A stretch of 64,000 bases of DNA from Alteripontixanthobacter maritimus (GTDB taxonomy: Bacteria > Pseudomonadota > Alphaproteobacteria > Sphingomonadales > Sphingomonadaceae), in assembly GCF_003340475.1 (NCBI RefSeq), contig NZ_QBKA01000002.1, positions 2,303,501 through 2,367,500 on the forward strand, written 5' to 3'. The notes beneath the pieces were generated by a model, which worked only from the letters and a program-made list of their open reading frames with translations, did not search any database and had not been told where the DNA came from. Of this stretch, positions 25,680-34,551 are shown in pieces (position 1 is the stretch's first letter; each line of letters opens with the position of its first letter). The position numbers were made by a program, and so were the translations under genes.

Positions 25680-27041
25680 CTATTTCCGTTTGGTCCGGTT
25701 GGTGGACGAGGTCTTGCGCAGCGTTTTCAGTGCGTAATGCAGCTGGTAATCCTCGATCCCCTGTTCTTCCAGTTCCTCCGCCGTCTGGGTGAAGCGCGGA
25801 TCGGGGGCGCTGTCCTTGGTCAGCGCTTCGTCTTCAAGCTTGAGTTCGTTGACGAGGTGACCGCGCAGATCGCTTTCGCGCATCTGGAACTGGGCGCGCT
25901 TGGCCAGGTCCGGATCGGACAGCTGCGGCACGGTGATATCAGGCTTGATGCCGCCTTCCTGCACGGAATGGCCCGACGGCGTGAAATAGCGCGCCGTCGT
26001 GAGCTTCAGCGCCGCATCGTTGCCGACCGGCAGCAGGGTCTGGACGCTGCCCTTGCCGAAACTGCGTTCGCCCATGACCACCGCGCGGCGATGGTCCTGC
26101 AGCGCGCCCGCCACAATTTCGCTGGCAGAGGCAGAGCCCGCATCGATCAGTACCACGATCGGTACGCCATTGGCGATTTCGCCGCGGAACATGGTTTCGG
26201 CGTCGTACAACGCCGTTTCGCCGCGTGCGCGGCCGCGTTGGCTGACAATGCGACCTTCGGACAGGAACAGGTCGGACAGGGCCACCGCCTCGTCCAGCGA
26301 ACCGCCCGGATTACGGCGCATATCGAGCACCAGTCCGTTCATCGCGCCACCCGGTTTTTGGCTGGCTTCCTTGCTCATCGCATCCCAGGCGGCAAACACG
26401 TCCGCGCCGACATCGCGGCTGAACTCGTTCACCGAGATATAGCCGATATTGCCGTCCTTCAATTCATGCGTCACCGGCTCCAGCTCGATCACGCCGCGCG
26501 TCACCGTTACGTCGAACGGCTCGTCACGGCCCGCACGGAAGATCGTGAGGCGAATATCCGTACCCGCCGCACCGCGCATCCGATTGACCGCCTCATCGAG
26601 GTCGACACCATAAATCAGCGCACCATCGAGATGGGTGATGAAATCGCCCGCCTTGATTCCGGCCTTGTCCGCCGGGCTGCCCTTGAACGGCGAGATGATC
26701 TTGACCGCGCGATCCTCCATCACGACCGACAGGCCGAGACCCGAATAATTGCCATCGATCATGGTTTCCAGCCGCTGCAGGTCGGTCCCGTCGAGATAGG
26801 CGCTATGCGGGTCGAGGCTGGCCAACATCCCGTCGATCGCACCTCGGATCAGCTTTTCGTCGTCCACCGGTTCGACATAACTTGCCTTCACCCGCTGGTA
26901 GATCGCGAACAGTCGCGCAAATTCTGGACCGGCGCGGCCATCGACCTGTGCGAAGGCAATGGTCGAAGCGGGTATCATCGCCACGGCGGTGACCAGCGCG
27001 GCAGAGCGGATAAGCGGCCCGAATTTCAGCGACGTTTTCAT
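25680..27041 (-). CDS. ctpA: Carboxy-terminal processing protease, S41 family
   Basis: 453 residues from the ATG at 27041 (a TTG at 27044 also fits). A signal peptide ends near STIAFAQ. The PDZ domain (about residues 95-170; GLGLSVVMEDRAVKIISPF) precedes the S41 domain, with the Ser-Lys dyad in GSASASEIVAGAL and GERSFGKGSVQT. A charged tail (EDYQLHYALKTLRK) follows. Such enzymes process periplasmic targets, including peptidoglycan hydrolases. It lies downstream of an EnvC-like gene, a common order in proteobacteria, here with an epimerase gene in between. Confidence 0.94.
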   Translation of the reverse strand: MKTSLKFGPLIRSAALVTAVAMIPASTIAFAQVDGRAGPEFARLFAIYQRVKASYVEPVDDEKLIRGAIDGMLASLDPHSAYLDGTDLQRLETMIDGNYSGLGLSVVMEDRAVKIISPFKGSPADKAGIKAGDFITHLDGALIYGVDLDEAVNRMRGAAGTDIRLTIFRAGRDEPFDVTVTRGVIELEPVTHELKDGNIGYISVNEFSRDVGADVFAAWDAMSKEASQKPGGAMNGLVLDMRRNPGGSLDEAVALSDLFLSEGRIVSQRGRARGETALYDAETMFRGEIANGVPIVVLIDAGSASASEIVAGALQDHRRAVVMGERSFGKGSVQTLLPVGNDAALKLTTARYFTPSGHSVQEGGIKPDITVPQLSDPDLAKRAQFQMRESDLRGHLVNELKLEDEALTKDSAPDPRFTQTAEELEEQGIEDYQLHYALKTLRKTSSTNRTKRK

Positions 27042-27076
27042 CAATCTAATGTCCTAGGTGCGATGACCTGCAACTA

Positions 27077-28078
27077 TCACAGGCCGCGATATTCCCGAAA
27101 CCAGTTAACGAAGGCGGGAATGCCTTCGGCGATGCTTGTCGTGGGCGCATAACCCACATTCCGGGCTATCGCGCTGATATCGGCGTAAGTCGTCGGCACA
27201 TCGCCCGGTTGCATCGCCAGGTAATCGATTTGCGCCTTCTTCCCGATGGCGCTTTCCAGTGCCGAAATCATGGTCATCAGCTGTTCGGGATTGTTGTTGC
27301 CGATATTGTATATTGTATGCGGGGCGATGCTGCCGCCGGGTTTCTCCTGCTCGTTATCCTCGGGCGGTTTGTCGAGGCAGGCCAGCACCCCTGCGACGAT
27401 GTCGTCGATATAGGTGAAGTCCCGGCTCATCTCGCCGCCATTGTAAACCGGGATGGGTTCTCCTGCGAAAATGCGTTCCGCGAACCGCCAGAGCGCCATG
27501 TCGGGGCGCCCCCAAGGTCCGTAAACCGTGAAAAACCGCAATCCGGTCAAGGGTAGACGATAAAGATGCGCGTATGTCTCGCTCATTAATTCGTCCGCCT
27601 TTTTCGTGGCGGCATAAAGCGACATCGGCCGGTCCGTCCGGTCCTCTGTCGCAAACGGTGTCTTGCGGTTCGCGCCGTAAACACTGCTGGAGGATGCATA
27701 GACCATATGCGGCAATTGCCGGTGCCGCGCCGTTTCAAGGAGCGCCAGGTGCCCCACCAGGTTGGAGCGCGCATAGGCCATCGGATTGTCGAGCGAATAC
27801 CGGACGCCCGCTTGCGCGCCCAGATGCACGATGCGGTCGAAATCTTCCCCTTCCAGCGCATCTGCCAACGCCGCCTCGTCGGAGAAGTCCGCGCGCTTGA
27901 AAGCGAACGCGCCGCTCGGTGCATTGCCTGCCACGCGGGCCAACCGCGCTTCCTTCAGCGCCACCTCGTAATAGGGGTTCAGATTGTCGAGGCCGATCAC
28001 CGCATCGCCGCGTGCCAGCAACGCATCCGCCACTGCCGCCCCGATGAAGCCTGCTACGCCCGTTACCAAAACCCGCAT
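27077..28078 (-). CDS. NAD-dependent epimerase, UDP-glucuronate 4-epimerase-like
   Basis: 333 residues. An extended SDR enzyme with the N-terminal Rossmann motif GVAGFIG, the Ser block YASSSSVYG and catalytic YAATKKADE. The overall length and NPYYEVALKEARL at the start fit the CapI/LspL/WbnF group, which interconvert UDP-glucuronate and UDP-galacturonate for surface polysaccharides. It stands alone: no other polysaccharide gene is nearby, and it separates the EnvC-like gene from ctpA. Confidence 0.88.
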   Translation of the reverse strand: MRVLVTGVAGFIGAAVADALLARGDAVIGLDNLNPYYEVALKEARLARVAGNAPSGAFAFKRADFSDEAALADALEGEDFDRIVHLGAQAGVRYSLDNPMAYARSNLVGHLALLETARHRQLPHMVYASSSSVYGANRKTPFATEDRTDRPMSLYAATKKADELMSETYAHLYRLPLTGLRFFTVYGPWGRPDMALWRFAERIFAGEPIPVYNGGEMSRDFTYIDDIVAGVLACLDKPPEDNEQEKPGGSIAPHTIYNIGNNNPEQLMTMISALESAIGKKAQIDYLAMQPGDVPTTYADISAIARNVGYAPTTSIAEGIPAFVNWFREYRGL

Positions 28079-28152
28079 ATCGTAAACCCTGTCTGTAATG
28101 CTGACGCACTGTTCACGCGCGCCAGACCTGAAAACTTGGCGACTAGTGCGCT

Positions 28153-29436
28153 TTAGCCGCCCAGCACCGACAGCGGGTTTACCGGCGAACCGCCATTGCG
28201 CACTTCCAATGTGACGACCGGATCGCCTGTCCCCGCGACCCCGATCGGAGCGCCTTTTACAAGCTCCGCACCGATACCCACATCCGTGCGTGCCATACCG
28301 GTGACAAGGCTGGTCCAGCCGCCCGCATGTTCGATGATCACGATCCGGTCATAGCCGCGATACGGCCCGGCAAACACGACGCGCCCCGCCGCCGGTGCCA
28401 CGATCTGAGCGGCGTCCGCCGGGGCAAGCGACAGGCCATTGTTGCGCGTGCCATCGGCCAGCGGCGAGCCGAACCCCGCAACCGTTCGGCCGACGACCGG
28501 CAGCTGGAATGCCGGCCTGCCAGAGCTACGAGGCGTGGGTGGTGCCGGCGAGGGGTCGGCGGGGCGTGACGTCGTGCCGCCTACCCTCGTGCCTTCCGCG
28601 CGTTCCCCGGACGTCCGCGGGCGCAGCAGCGGGCCGGGCAAGGCAGCGAGGTCGGCACGCAGGGTCCCTGCCCGGTCGAGCTCTCCCATCAGTGCATCGA
28701 GGTCCCGCGCTTCTTCCGCCAACGCCAGCGCCCGTTCGCTTTCGCGTGCCGCCACGCCGCCGATCCGCCGCGATTCCAGGCGCTGGCGGCTCTCCAGCGC
28801 GGCCAGCTTGCGGCGGCGCTGCTCCAGCTCCTGCTGCTTTTCCTGCAAAGTGTTCAGCGCAACCAAAGCCTGCTGGCGAAGTCGGCGGCCACGCAGGATC
28901 TCCTGCCGCAGGGCTGCGGTTCGATCCCGGACTTGCGGTACAGTGCTGTCGAGCACCGCGCGCAGATAGACCGTTTCGCGCAGGGACCCGGGGCGCAGCG
29001 CCGACAGAACCAGCGGCCGCCGGGCAAATTTCTGCAACGCAGCAGTAAGGCGGACCAGCGGCTCCTGCCGTTCAGCGAGGCGGCGGGACAGAGCGCGCCG
29101 CTGACGATCGACCAGTTGCATACGCGCCTGTGCGGCATCGATCCCTGCCTCCGATTCCTGGATGCGGGCGGCAAGCGCCGCAGCCTGCTGTCCGGTTTTT
29201 TCTGCCTGCGTGGTCGCAGCGCGCGCATCCTGTTCCAGCTTCGCACCGCGCGCAGCAGCTCTGGCGGCCTGCGCTTGCGCGCGGGCCAGCGCAGCCTGCG
29301 TATCGGCGGTATTTGCACCGGCGGACCCACCGGCTTGCACCGTTCCTGTTTGCGCAAGCGCCTGGATCGCGCCGACCGACAGGGTCAGCGTGGCTATCGC
29401 GAGGGTAACCGGCAGGAAAGTTCTGGCAGCGGACAT
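28153..29436 (-). CDS. EnvC-like murein hydrolase activator (degenerate LytM domain)
   Basis: 427 residues from the ATG at 29436, five bases after rlmH. A signal peptide (LTLSVGAIQALAQ) is followed by a long Ala/Arg/Gln-rich coiled coil (about residues 40-260, RAQAQAARAAARGAK to EEARDLDALM), a low-complexity linker, and a C-terminal M23/LytM fold. The zinc ligands are missing: the HxxxD site reads NNGLSLA and the HxH site reads VVTLEV. It should therefore be catalytically dead and activate an amidase, like EnvC at the division site. Order rsfS-rlmH-envC-ctpA matches the usual neighbourhood of EnvC. Confidence 0.88.
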   Translation of the reverse strand: MSAARTFLPVTLAIATLTLSVGAIQALAQTGTVQAGGSAGANTADTQAALARAQAQAARAAARGAKLEQDARAATTQAEKTGQQAAALAARIQESEAGIDAAQARMQLVDRQRRALSRRLAERQEPLVRLTAALQKFARRPLVLSALRPGSLRETVYLRAVLDSTVPQVRDRTAALRQEILRGRRLRQQALVALNTLQEKQQELEQRRRKLAALESRQRLESRRIGGVAARESERALALAEEARDLDALMGELDRAGTLRADLAALPGPLLRPRTSGERAEGTRVGGTTSRPADPSPAPPTPRSSGRPAFQLPVVGRTVAGFGSPLADGTRNNGLSLAPADAAQIVAPAAGRVVFAGPYRGYDRIVIIEHAGGWTSLVTGMARTDVGIGAELVKGAPIGVAGTGDPVVTLEVRNGGSPVNPLSVLGG

Positions 29437-29441
29437 CCCGG

Positions 29442-29864
29442 TTACCCTGCACGATGATAGGGATGCCCGGCAAGGATCGCGGTGGCGCGGTAGAGCTGCT
29501 CCATCAGCATCGCGCGCACCATCAGATGTGGCCATGTCGCCGGACCGAAAGCCAGCAGCAGATCCGCACCGGCGCGCTCCGCATCGGTATGTCCGTCGGC
29601 CGCGCCCAGCACGAAGCGCGCCTCGCGCACGCCGTCATCGCGCCAGCGCCCGATCGTGGCGGCAAGCTTTTCGGACCCCATCGCCTTGCCGCGCTCATCC
29701 AGCAGCACCGTGCGATACGGTGTCAGAGCGTCGCCCATCCGGCCGCCGGTTTCAGGCAGTTCTGTAAGCCTGGTCGGCCAGGTAATACGCTTTTCGTACC
29801 GCGCCACCAACTCGGCCTCGGGCGACCGGCCGATCTTTCCGCGAGCGATAACGTGAAGAAGCAT
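29442..29864 (-). CDS. rlmH: 23S rRNA (pseudouridine1915-N3)-methyltransferase
   Basis: 140 residues, a SPOUT-fold enzyme. The AdoMet loop FVLGAADGHT (usually GGADG) and the C-terminal knot ending ILAGHPYHRAG are typical. It methylates helix 69 of assembled 70S ribosomes. The usual partner rsfS lies upstream but is separated by a 255-bp repeat element that ends just before the rlmH start, so the start codon context is made partly of repeat-flanking DNA. Confidence 0.95.
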   Translation of the reverse strand: MLLHVIARGKIGRSPEAELVARYEKRITWPTRLTELPETGGRMGDALTPYRTVLLDERGKAMGSEKLAATIGRWRDDGVREARFVLGAADGHTDAERAGADLLLAFGPATWPHLMVRAMLMEQLYRATAILAGHPYHRAG

Positions 29865-29874
29865 ATTCGTGTTG

Positions 29875-30129
29875 CCTCAAGCGCCGGCGTGGCCATTCGG
29901 CCACTTAGGCTTTCCTCGCGCTGCGCGCTGCGGGCGGCCCTTTGGGCCTATGACTGCCGTGACCCGGAACCGGGTGCGAGCTTGCAGGTCCGGTGCGAGT
30001 TCCGTTTGCGATCAGCAAACGGCAAGGCCGAACGGCCGCCCGAGCTTATACGAGGAAGCAAGGGGACCGGATGGTCCCCGCCCGCAGGGTCCAAACAAAT
30101 AACGCGGACGCGACCGCCGGCGCTTGAGG
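29875..30129. repeat. Dispersed repeat copy B with perfect 15-bp terminal inverted repeats
   Basis: A 255-bp element with ends CCTCAAGCGCCGGCG (29875-29889) and its exact reverse complement (30115-30129). The core (about 29952-30062) is the reverse complement of the copy A core. Internal small hairpins include GGGGACC/GGTCCCC (near 30062-30079) and GGCCATTCGGCC (near 29891). It fills the rsfS-rlmH gap. It has a spurious plus-strand reading frame (29869-30102) similar to one in copy A. No transposase and no clear target-site duplication can be seen. Confidence 0.85.
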
Positions 30130-30149
30130 CTGAACAAAAACACCCCGTT

Positions 30150-30563
30150 TCAACCTTCGGTATCACCGAAGGCCCACATTCGTTCCAGATTGTAGAAACT
30201 GCGTACTTCGGGGCGGAACAGGTGGATTACCACGTCGCCTGCATCCACCAGCACCCAGTCGGCAGCAGGCAGGCCTTCCAGCCGGACGGGGCCGTGGCCT
30301 GCGTGCTTTACTTCCTCGGCCAGCTTCTGCGCGATTGCGCCGACCTGGCGGGTCGAGCGGCCCGAGGCGATCACCATATGGTCGGCGATGGACGATTTGC
30401 CTTCCAGCGGAATAGAGACGACGTCCTGCGCCTGGTTCTCGTCCAGCTCGTGAATGACGAGCGCATGGAGCGAGCCGGGTTCTGTTTCGATGTCGGATAC
30501 CGGGCTGGCAGTCGCGTTCTGGCGGCCCGGGGAGGCGTTATTATCGGTTTGCGGAGCGTTCAT
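30150..30563 (-). CDS. rsfS: Ribosome silencing factor
   Basis: 137 residues from the ATG at 30563 (an in-frame start at 30605 is also possible). The Oligomerisation/RsfS core is clear: LDENQAQDVVSIPLEGKSS, DHMVIASGRSTRQVGAIAQ, and the C-terminal WVLVDAGDVVIHLFRPEVRSFYNLERMW. It binds uL14 and blocks subunit joining when nutrients are scarce. A non-conserved Asn/Ser-rich head of about 30 residues precedes the domain. Downstream of nadD and upstream of repeat B and rlmH. Confidence 0.95.
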   Translation of the reverse strand: MNAPQTDNNASPGRQNATASPVSDIETEPGSLHALVIHELDENQAQDVVSIPLEGKSSIADHMVIASGRSTRQVGAIAQKLAEEVKHAGHGPVRLEGLPAADWVLVDAGDVVIHLFRPEVRSFYNLERMWAFGDTEG

Positions 30564-30637
30564 CGTGCAAAGGTAGGCTTCGCGCGGGCTAATGGGAAGA
30601 GGCATCTGCCGTGCGTCAAAGCCGCGCGGACCCGTGA

Positions 30638-31318
30638 TTAGCCGGGCCGGATGCGTTTGCGCGTGACCTGATCGCGTGGCTGGGGACGTGCCGCATAGGC
30701 TTCAGCCCAGTCGGGATCGTCCGCGCGAATCGCCGTGGCCGAACGTGGGTCGGGACGGAAACGCAGCATGACAAGCGCTGGTAGCGTTGTGGATTCGCTC
30801 GCACGGAACGCGGCAGGCGTCATGCGGTAGCGCCCCAGCCACGCCATTGCCGGGCCGGCCATCGCTGCGGCATCGTATCCCGGCCTCGCCACCACGGCGA
30901 GCGGCATGGTCCGGGCGATCTGCCGCCAGTTTTTCCAGCGGTGGAACTGCGCCAGATTGTCCGACCCCATCAGCCAGAGGAATTCGAGCTTTGGATATCG
31001 CTGTCGCATATGTTGCAACGTATCGGCGGTATACCGCGTGCCCAACGCCTGTTCGATTGCGGTAACGCGAATCGGTGCGCGCCGTGCCTGCTGCCGTGCG
31101 GACCGAATGCGCGCAGGCAGCGGGGCCATTCCGGCTTTGGATTTCAGTGGATTTCCGGGTGAGACGAGCCACCACACCTCGTCCAACCCCAGCTCTTTCA
31201 TTGCGAACAGGCTGATTCGTCGGTGACCGCCATGGGCGGGGTTGAAGCTGCCGCCCAACAGGCCGATGCGCTTGCGCGTTCGCGCGGTCAGCGCTGTGTT
31301 TCCGCTAATCTGGAACAT
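30638..31318 (-). CDS. nadD: Nicotinate-nucleotide adenylyltransferase
   Basis: 226 residues from the ATG at 31318, eight bases after the proA stop; the in-frame start at 31363 would overlap proA. The nucleotidyltransferase motif is GGSFNPAHGGHRRI, with WWLVSPGNPLK and GSDNLAQFHRWKNW for substrate binding. The C-terminal ISSTxxR-like end is not as clear as usual (LRFRPDPRSATAIR). It makes deamido-NAD from nicotinate mononucleotide. It belongs to the proA-nadD-rsfS-rlmH run. Confidence 0.93.
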   Translation of the reverse strand: MFQISGNTALTARTRKRIGLLGGSFNPAHGGHRRISLFAMKELGLDEVWWLVSPGNPLKSKAGMAPLPARIRSARQQARRAPIRVTAIEQALGTRYTADTLQHMRQRYPKLEFLWLMGSDNLAQFHRWKNWRQIARTMPLAVVARPGYDAAAMAGPAMAWLGRYRMTPAAFRASESTTLPALVMLRFRPDPRSATAIRADDPDWAEAYAARPQPRDQVTRKRIRPG

Positions 31319-31326
31319 CCGCGCAG

Positions 31327-32631
31327 TCAGGGCCGGGTCTGGCCGGAGCCGCGCACTTGCCATTTATACGTCGTCAGTCCCTCCAGCGCGACCGGACCGC
31401 GCGCGTGCAGCCTGCCGGTTGCGATGCCGATTTCCGCGCCAAGCCCGAACTCTCCGCCATCGGCAAATTGCGATGACGCGTTATGCATGACGATGGCCGA
31501 ATCGACTTCCGCCAGAAAAATTTCTGCCGCCCGATCGTCTGACGTCACAATGGCATCAGTGTGCCCGCTGGAATGGGCGGCGATATGCGCCAAGGCATCC
31601 TCCATCCCATCCACGACCGCGACCGAAAGCACGGCGTCGAGATATTCGGTGTCCCAATCCTCCGGCAAAACCGGGCGGACGCGGCTGTCTATCGCGCGTG
31701 CCCGCGCATCGCCGCGCAATTCGCAATTCGCATTGGCCAGACCGGCCAGCACCGCCGCTGCATCAGGGTAGGTCGCATCGATCAGCAGGGTTTCCATCGC
31801 CCCGCAAATGCCGGTTCGGCGCAGCTTGGCATTGAGAGTGACGTCACGCGCCATGGCTGGGTCAGCAGCGGCATGGATGTAAGTGTGACAGATTCCGTCG
31901 AGATGGGCCAGCACCGGCACCCGTGCATCGGCCTGCACGCGCGCCACCAGCCCCTTGCCCCCGCGCGGTACGATCATGTCGATCCGCCCCGCTCCGTCGG
32001 CCCCGTTGGCGCGCAACATAGCGCCGACTGCCGCGCGGTCTTGAGTCGGCATCAATTGCACGGCATCGGCAGGGACGCCTGCCTCCGCCAATCCCGCCGC
32101 CATGACGGCATGGATGGCCCGGTTGGAATGTACAGCTTCGCTGCCACCACGCAGGATGGCAGCATTACCGCTGCGTAGGCAGAGCGCCGCCGCGTCGGCA
32201 GTGACGTTGGGGCGGCTTTCGTAAATTATCCCAATGAGCCCGATGGGAATGCGAATGCGCGCCAGCTGCAGACCGTTGGGCCGCCGGCTCTTGTCGATGA
32301 TTTGTCCGAGCGGCCCCGGCAGCGCCGCAACGGCATCCACGGCATCAGCGATTGCGCCGAGCCGATCCTCGTCCAACCGCAGCCGGTCGATCATCGCGGC
32401 GGACAGTCCGCGATCTTCCGCCGCCGCGATATCGCGCGCATTCGCAGCCAGGATGGCATCCGAGTGGTTTTGCACCTGGCGCGCGGCACGGCGCAGTGCA
32501 TCGGCCCGAGCTTCGTCCGTCATCCGAGCGAGGGCACGCTGGGCAATCCGGCCTGCTCTCGCCAGCTTCGCCACAAGGGCTACCGGATCGGAAGCCACCG
32601 TATTGTTGGAGTTGCTGTCTTCGCGGGTCAT
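31327..32631 (-). CDS. proA: Glutamate-5-semialdehyde dehydrogenase
   Basis: 434 residues. An aldehyde-dehydrogenase fold with the catalytic Cys in KLRRTGICGAMETLL, the cofactor-binding segment RIPIGLIGIIYESRPNVT, and the C-terminal AEIGIATGRLHARGPVALEGLTTYKW typical of ProA. It reduces gamma-glutamyl phosphate in proline synthesis. No proB in the window. It heads the leftward operon with nadD, rsfS and rlmH. Confidence 0.96.
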   Translation of the reverse strand: MTREDSNSNNTVASDPVALVAKLARAGRIAQRALARMTDEARADALRRAARQVQNHSDAILAANARDIAAAEDRGLSAAMIDRLRLDEDRLGAIADAVDAVAALPGPLGQIIDKSRRPNGLQLARIRIPIGLIGIIYESRPNVTADAAALCLRSGNAAILRGGSEAVHSNRAIHAVMAAGLAEAGVPADAVQLMPTQDRAAVGAMLRANGADGAGRIDMIVPRGGKGLVARVQADARVPVLAHLDGICHTYIHAAADPAMARDVTLNAKLRRTGICGAMETLLIDATYPDAAAVLAGLANANCELRGDARARAIDSRVRPVLPEDWDTEYLDAVLSVAVVDGMEDALAHIAAHSSGHTDAIVTSDDRAAEIFLAEVDSAIVMHNASSQFADGGEFGLGAEIGIATGRLHARGPVALEGLTTYKWQVRGSGQTRP

Positions 32632-32942
32632 GCAGCTCTGCTAGCAAGGCATTGCAGCCATGTCAGGCATTCCCTGTTTCATAGGCTGATGCACCATAAC
32701 GAGTCTAAGCGCGGACCGTAGCTGCGTCATTTCTCGATCGGGGCCGGGCATGAGCCGAATTCGGCGTGGCGCGAAGAGACCTAACCAGCAAGTTCCGCGC
32801 TAGTTCCCCAGATTATCATAAATATATGTCATTTTGAACGTTTCACCGCTTCGACTTGTCCATTCGTCCCTAATCTGCGCCATTCGATTCGACTTGTTCA
32901 TGATTATGCCGCTAGCCCCAAGGCACGGAAAAACGACGGGTC
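32632..32942. other. 311-base intergenic region
   Basis: A divergent gap between proA and the LytM peptidase gene, more AT-rich than its neighbours between about 32810 and 32910. It should hold the promoters of both. A GANTC methylation-type site is at 32884-32888. I see no RNA gene; a 61-codon minus frame (32800-32985) runs into the peptidase gene and is not convincing. Confidence 0.5.
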
Positions 32943-34121
32943 GTGGGGATCTCATTGGAACATAATACGCATATTGACGGCGCATTTGCTCGCGTGAAAA
33001 GCTGGTTTCCGGACCGCGAATTCTTCATGCGGTCGCAGGGCCAAGTTCGCTTCATCAAAGTGACATCGAAATTTCAGTTGGTGGCCGCTACCGTGCTGGT
33101 AGGTGCCTTGCTGGCGTGGGGGCTGACAATGGCCGCAATGGGCTGGACTCAGTTTCAGGCACAGGCCGAACGGACATCCCTGCTGCAACGCGAAGCGCAG
33201 GTTGCCACTGCGGAAGAGCGCGTAGATGCCTATGGTGCGGATATCGAATCCGTAACCGCCGATCTTCAGAAACGGCAGGATTTCATCGACGGTATCGTCG
33301 AGGGGCTGCCGGCCGATGTGAAGTCGGGCGATACGGTTTCCGATTCCAGTGCTGAAGCACAGGATACCATCAAGAAAGTAAGCGCGTCGGTTCCCGAAGC
33401 GGCCGAGCTTGCCCGTATCGAAGCGCGGCAGCTTCTGTTCGTGGAGCGCCTGACTCGCTTTGCAGACCGCCGTGCCGATCTGGCGGCATCCGCCATTCGC
33501 AAGCTTGGCCTCAACCCCGACCTCATGCTGCGCGGCAACCGCAAACGCTTCGCTGCGGCGATGGGTGGTCCGTTCGAGAAGCTGGCTTCCGAAGCCGATG
33601 GTTCGATCGACCCGCGCTTTGCCCGCCTCGGCCTTAGCCTGGAACGGATGTCCGCATTGGAAAACGGGCTGGAAGGCGTGCCGCAGGTTACTCCTGCCGA
33701 TATCCGCATGATTTCATCCGGCTTCGGCTATCGCCGCGATCCGTTCAACGGCAGCGGCGCCATGCACAAGGGCCTCGATTTCCGCGGCCCTACCGGAGCG
33801 CCGATCCATGCTGCGGCAAAGGGTAAGGTCACATATGCCGGCTATCGCGGCGGGTACGGCAAGACGATCGAAATCAGCCACGGCAATGGACTGATGACCC
33901 GCTATGCCCACATGTCGCGCCTTGGTGCGAAGCTGGGCGATCCGGTCGCTGCCGGCCAGCGCATCGGCGCCATCGGCAGCACCGGCCGTTCGACCGGCCC
34001 GCATCTGCACTTCGAAGTGCGTATCAACAATCGTGCGGTCAATCCGCGCCACTTCCTGGAGACTGCCCCAGATGTTCTCGAAGAAGTCAGAGCAGGCGCT
34101 CTCCGCGCCCGTGCCGAGTAA
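32943..34121 (+). CDS. M23 (LytM) metallopeptidase, membrane anchored
   Basis: 392 residues from a GTG at 32943; a TTG at 32955 has a better ribosome site (GGGGA), so the start is uncertain. A TM helix (about residues 45-70: FQLVAATVLVGALLAWGL) is followed by a coiled coil (LLQREAQVATAEERV) and a complete LytM domain with HKGLDF and HLHFE zinc motifs. It should cut peptidoglycan cross-links in the periplasm. It overlaps the bactofilin gene by 50 bases. M23 peptidase plus bactofilin is a recurring shape module (LdpA-BacA in Caulobacter, Csd1-CcmA in Helicobacter). Confidence 0.92.
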   Translation: MGISLEHNTHIDGAFARVKSWFPDREFFMRSQGQVRFIKVTSKFQLVAATVLVGALLAWGLTMAAMGWTQFQAQAERTSLLQREAQVATAEERVDAYGADIESVTADLQKRQDFIDGIVEGLPADVKSGDTVSDSSAEAQDTIKKVSASVPEAAELARIEARQLLFVERLTRFADRRADLAASAIRKLGLNPDLMLRGNRKRFAAAMGGPFEKLASEADGSIDPRFARLGLSLERMSALENGLEGVPQVTPADIRMISSGFGYRRDPFNGSGAMHKGLDFRGPTGAPIHAAAKGKVTYAGYRGGYGKTIEISHGNGLMTRYAHMSRLGAKLGDPVAAGQRIGAIGSTGRSTGPHLHFEVRINNRAVNPRHFLETAPDVLEEVRAGALRARAE

Positions 34122-34551
34122 GACCATGGCCAAGGGAAACAGCACTTTTTCGGTCATCGGGACCGACGTCACGATCAAGGGCGATATCAGCGCTTCGGTC
34201 GATCTTCATGTCGATGGACGCGTGGATGGCGATATCGCCTGCGCTTCGCTTGTCCAAGGCGAGGAAAGCGTCATCGAAGGCGCGGTAAAGGCTGAAAGCG
34301 CCCGTCTCGCCGGAACCGTTTCGGGCAGTATCAACGCCCGCGAACTCACGATCCTGCGGACCGCCAAGATCGACGGCGATGTACATTACGATGCGCTGAC
34401 CATCGAACAGGGCGCGCAGGTCGAAGGGCGGCTGGCATTCCGTTCGGGCGGCGGCACCGGGCTTGCCTCGAGCAAGCCGATCGCGAATGGCGCCGCTGCC
34501 GATGCCGCAGCGAATGCGAACAGCGATCCCAAACTGGCCCTGGCGACCTAA
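34072..34551 (+). CDS. Bactofilin (polymer-forming cytoskeletal protein)
   Basis: 159 residues from the ATG at 34072, inside the end of the peptidase gene. This start is preferred over the ATG at 34126 because it yields MFSKKSE, matching the N-terminal MFSK-type membrane-targeting peptide of alphaproteobacterial BacA. The beta-helix core (about residues 25-125) has repeating turns: ISASVDLHVDGRVDGDI, VIEGAVKAESARLAGTVSG, TILRTAKIDGDVHYDALTI. A disordered Ala/Asn/Gly-rich tail follows. It polymerises without nucleotide and recruits wall enzymes, here probably the LytM peptidase. Confidence 0.92.
   Translation: MFSKKSEQALSAPVPSKTMAKGNSTFSVIGTDVTIKGDISASVDLHVDGRVDGDIACASLVQGEESVIEGAVKAESARLAGTVSGSINARELTILRTAKIDGDVHYDALTIEQGAQVEGRLAFRSGGGTGLASSKPIANGAAADAAANANSDPKLALAT

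Noticed and set aside
32800-32985. 61-codon minus-strand frame in the proA-LytM intergenic region
   Set aside because: It overlaps the start of the peptidase gene, has no ribosome site and no recognisable domain, although its C-terminal half looks less random than most shadows.
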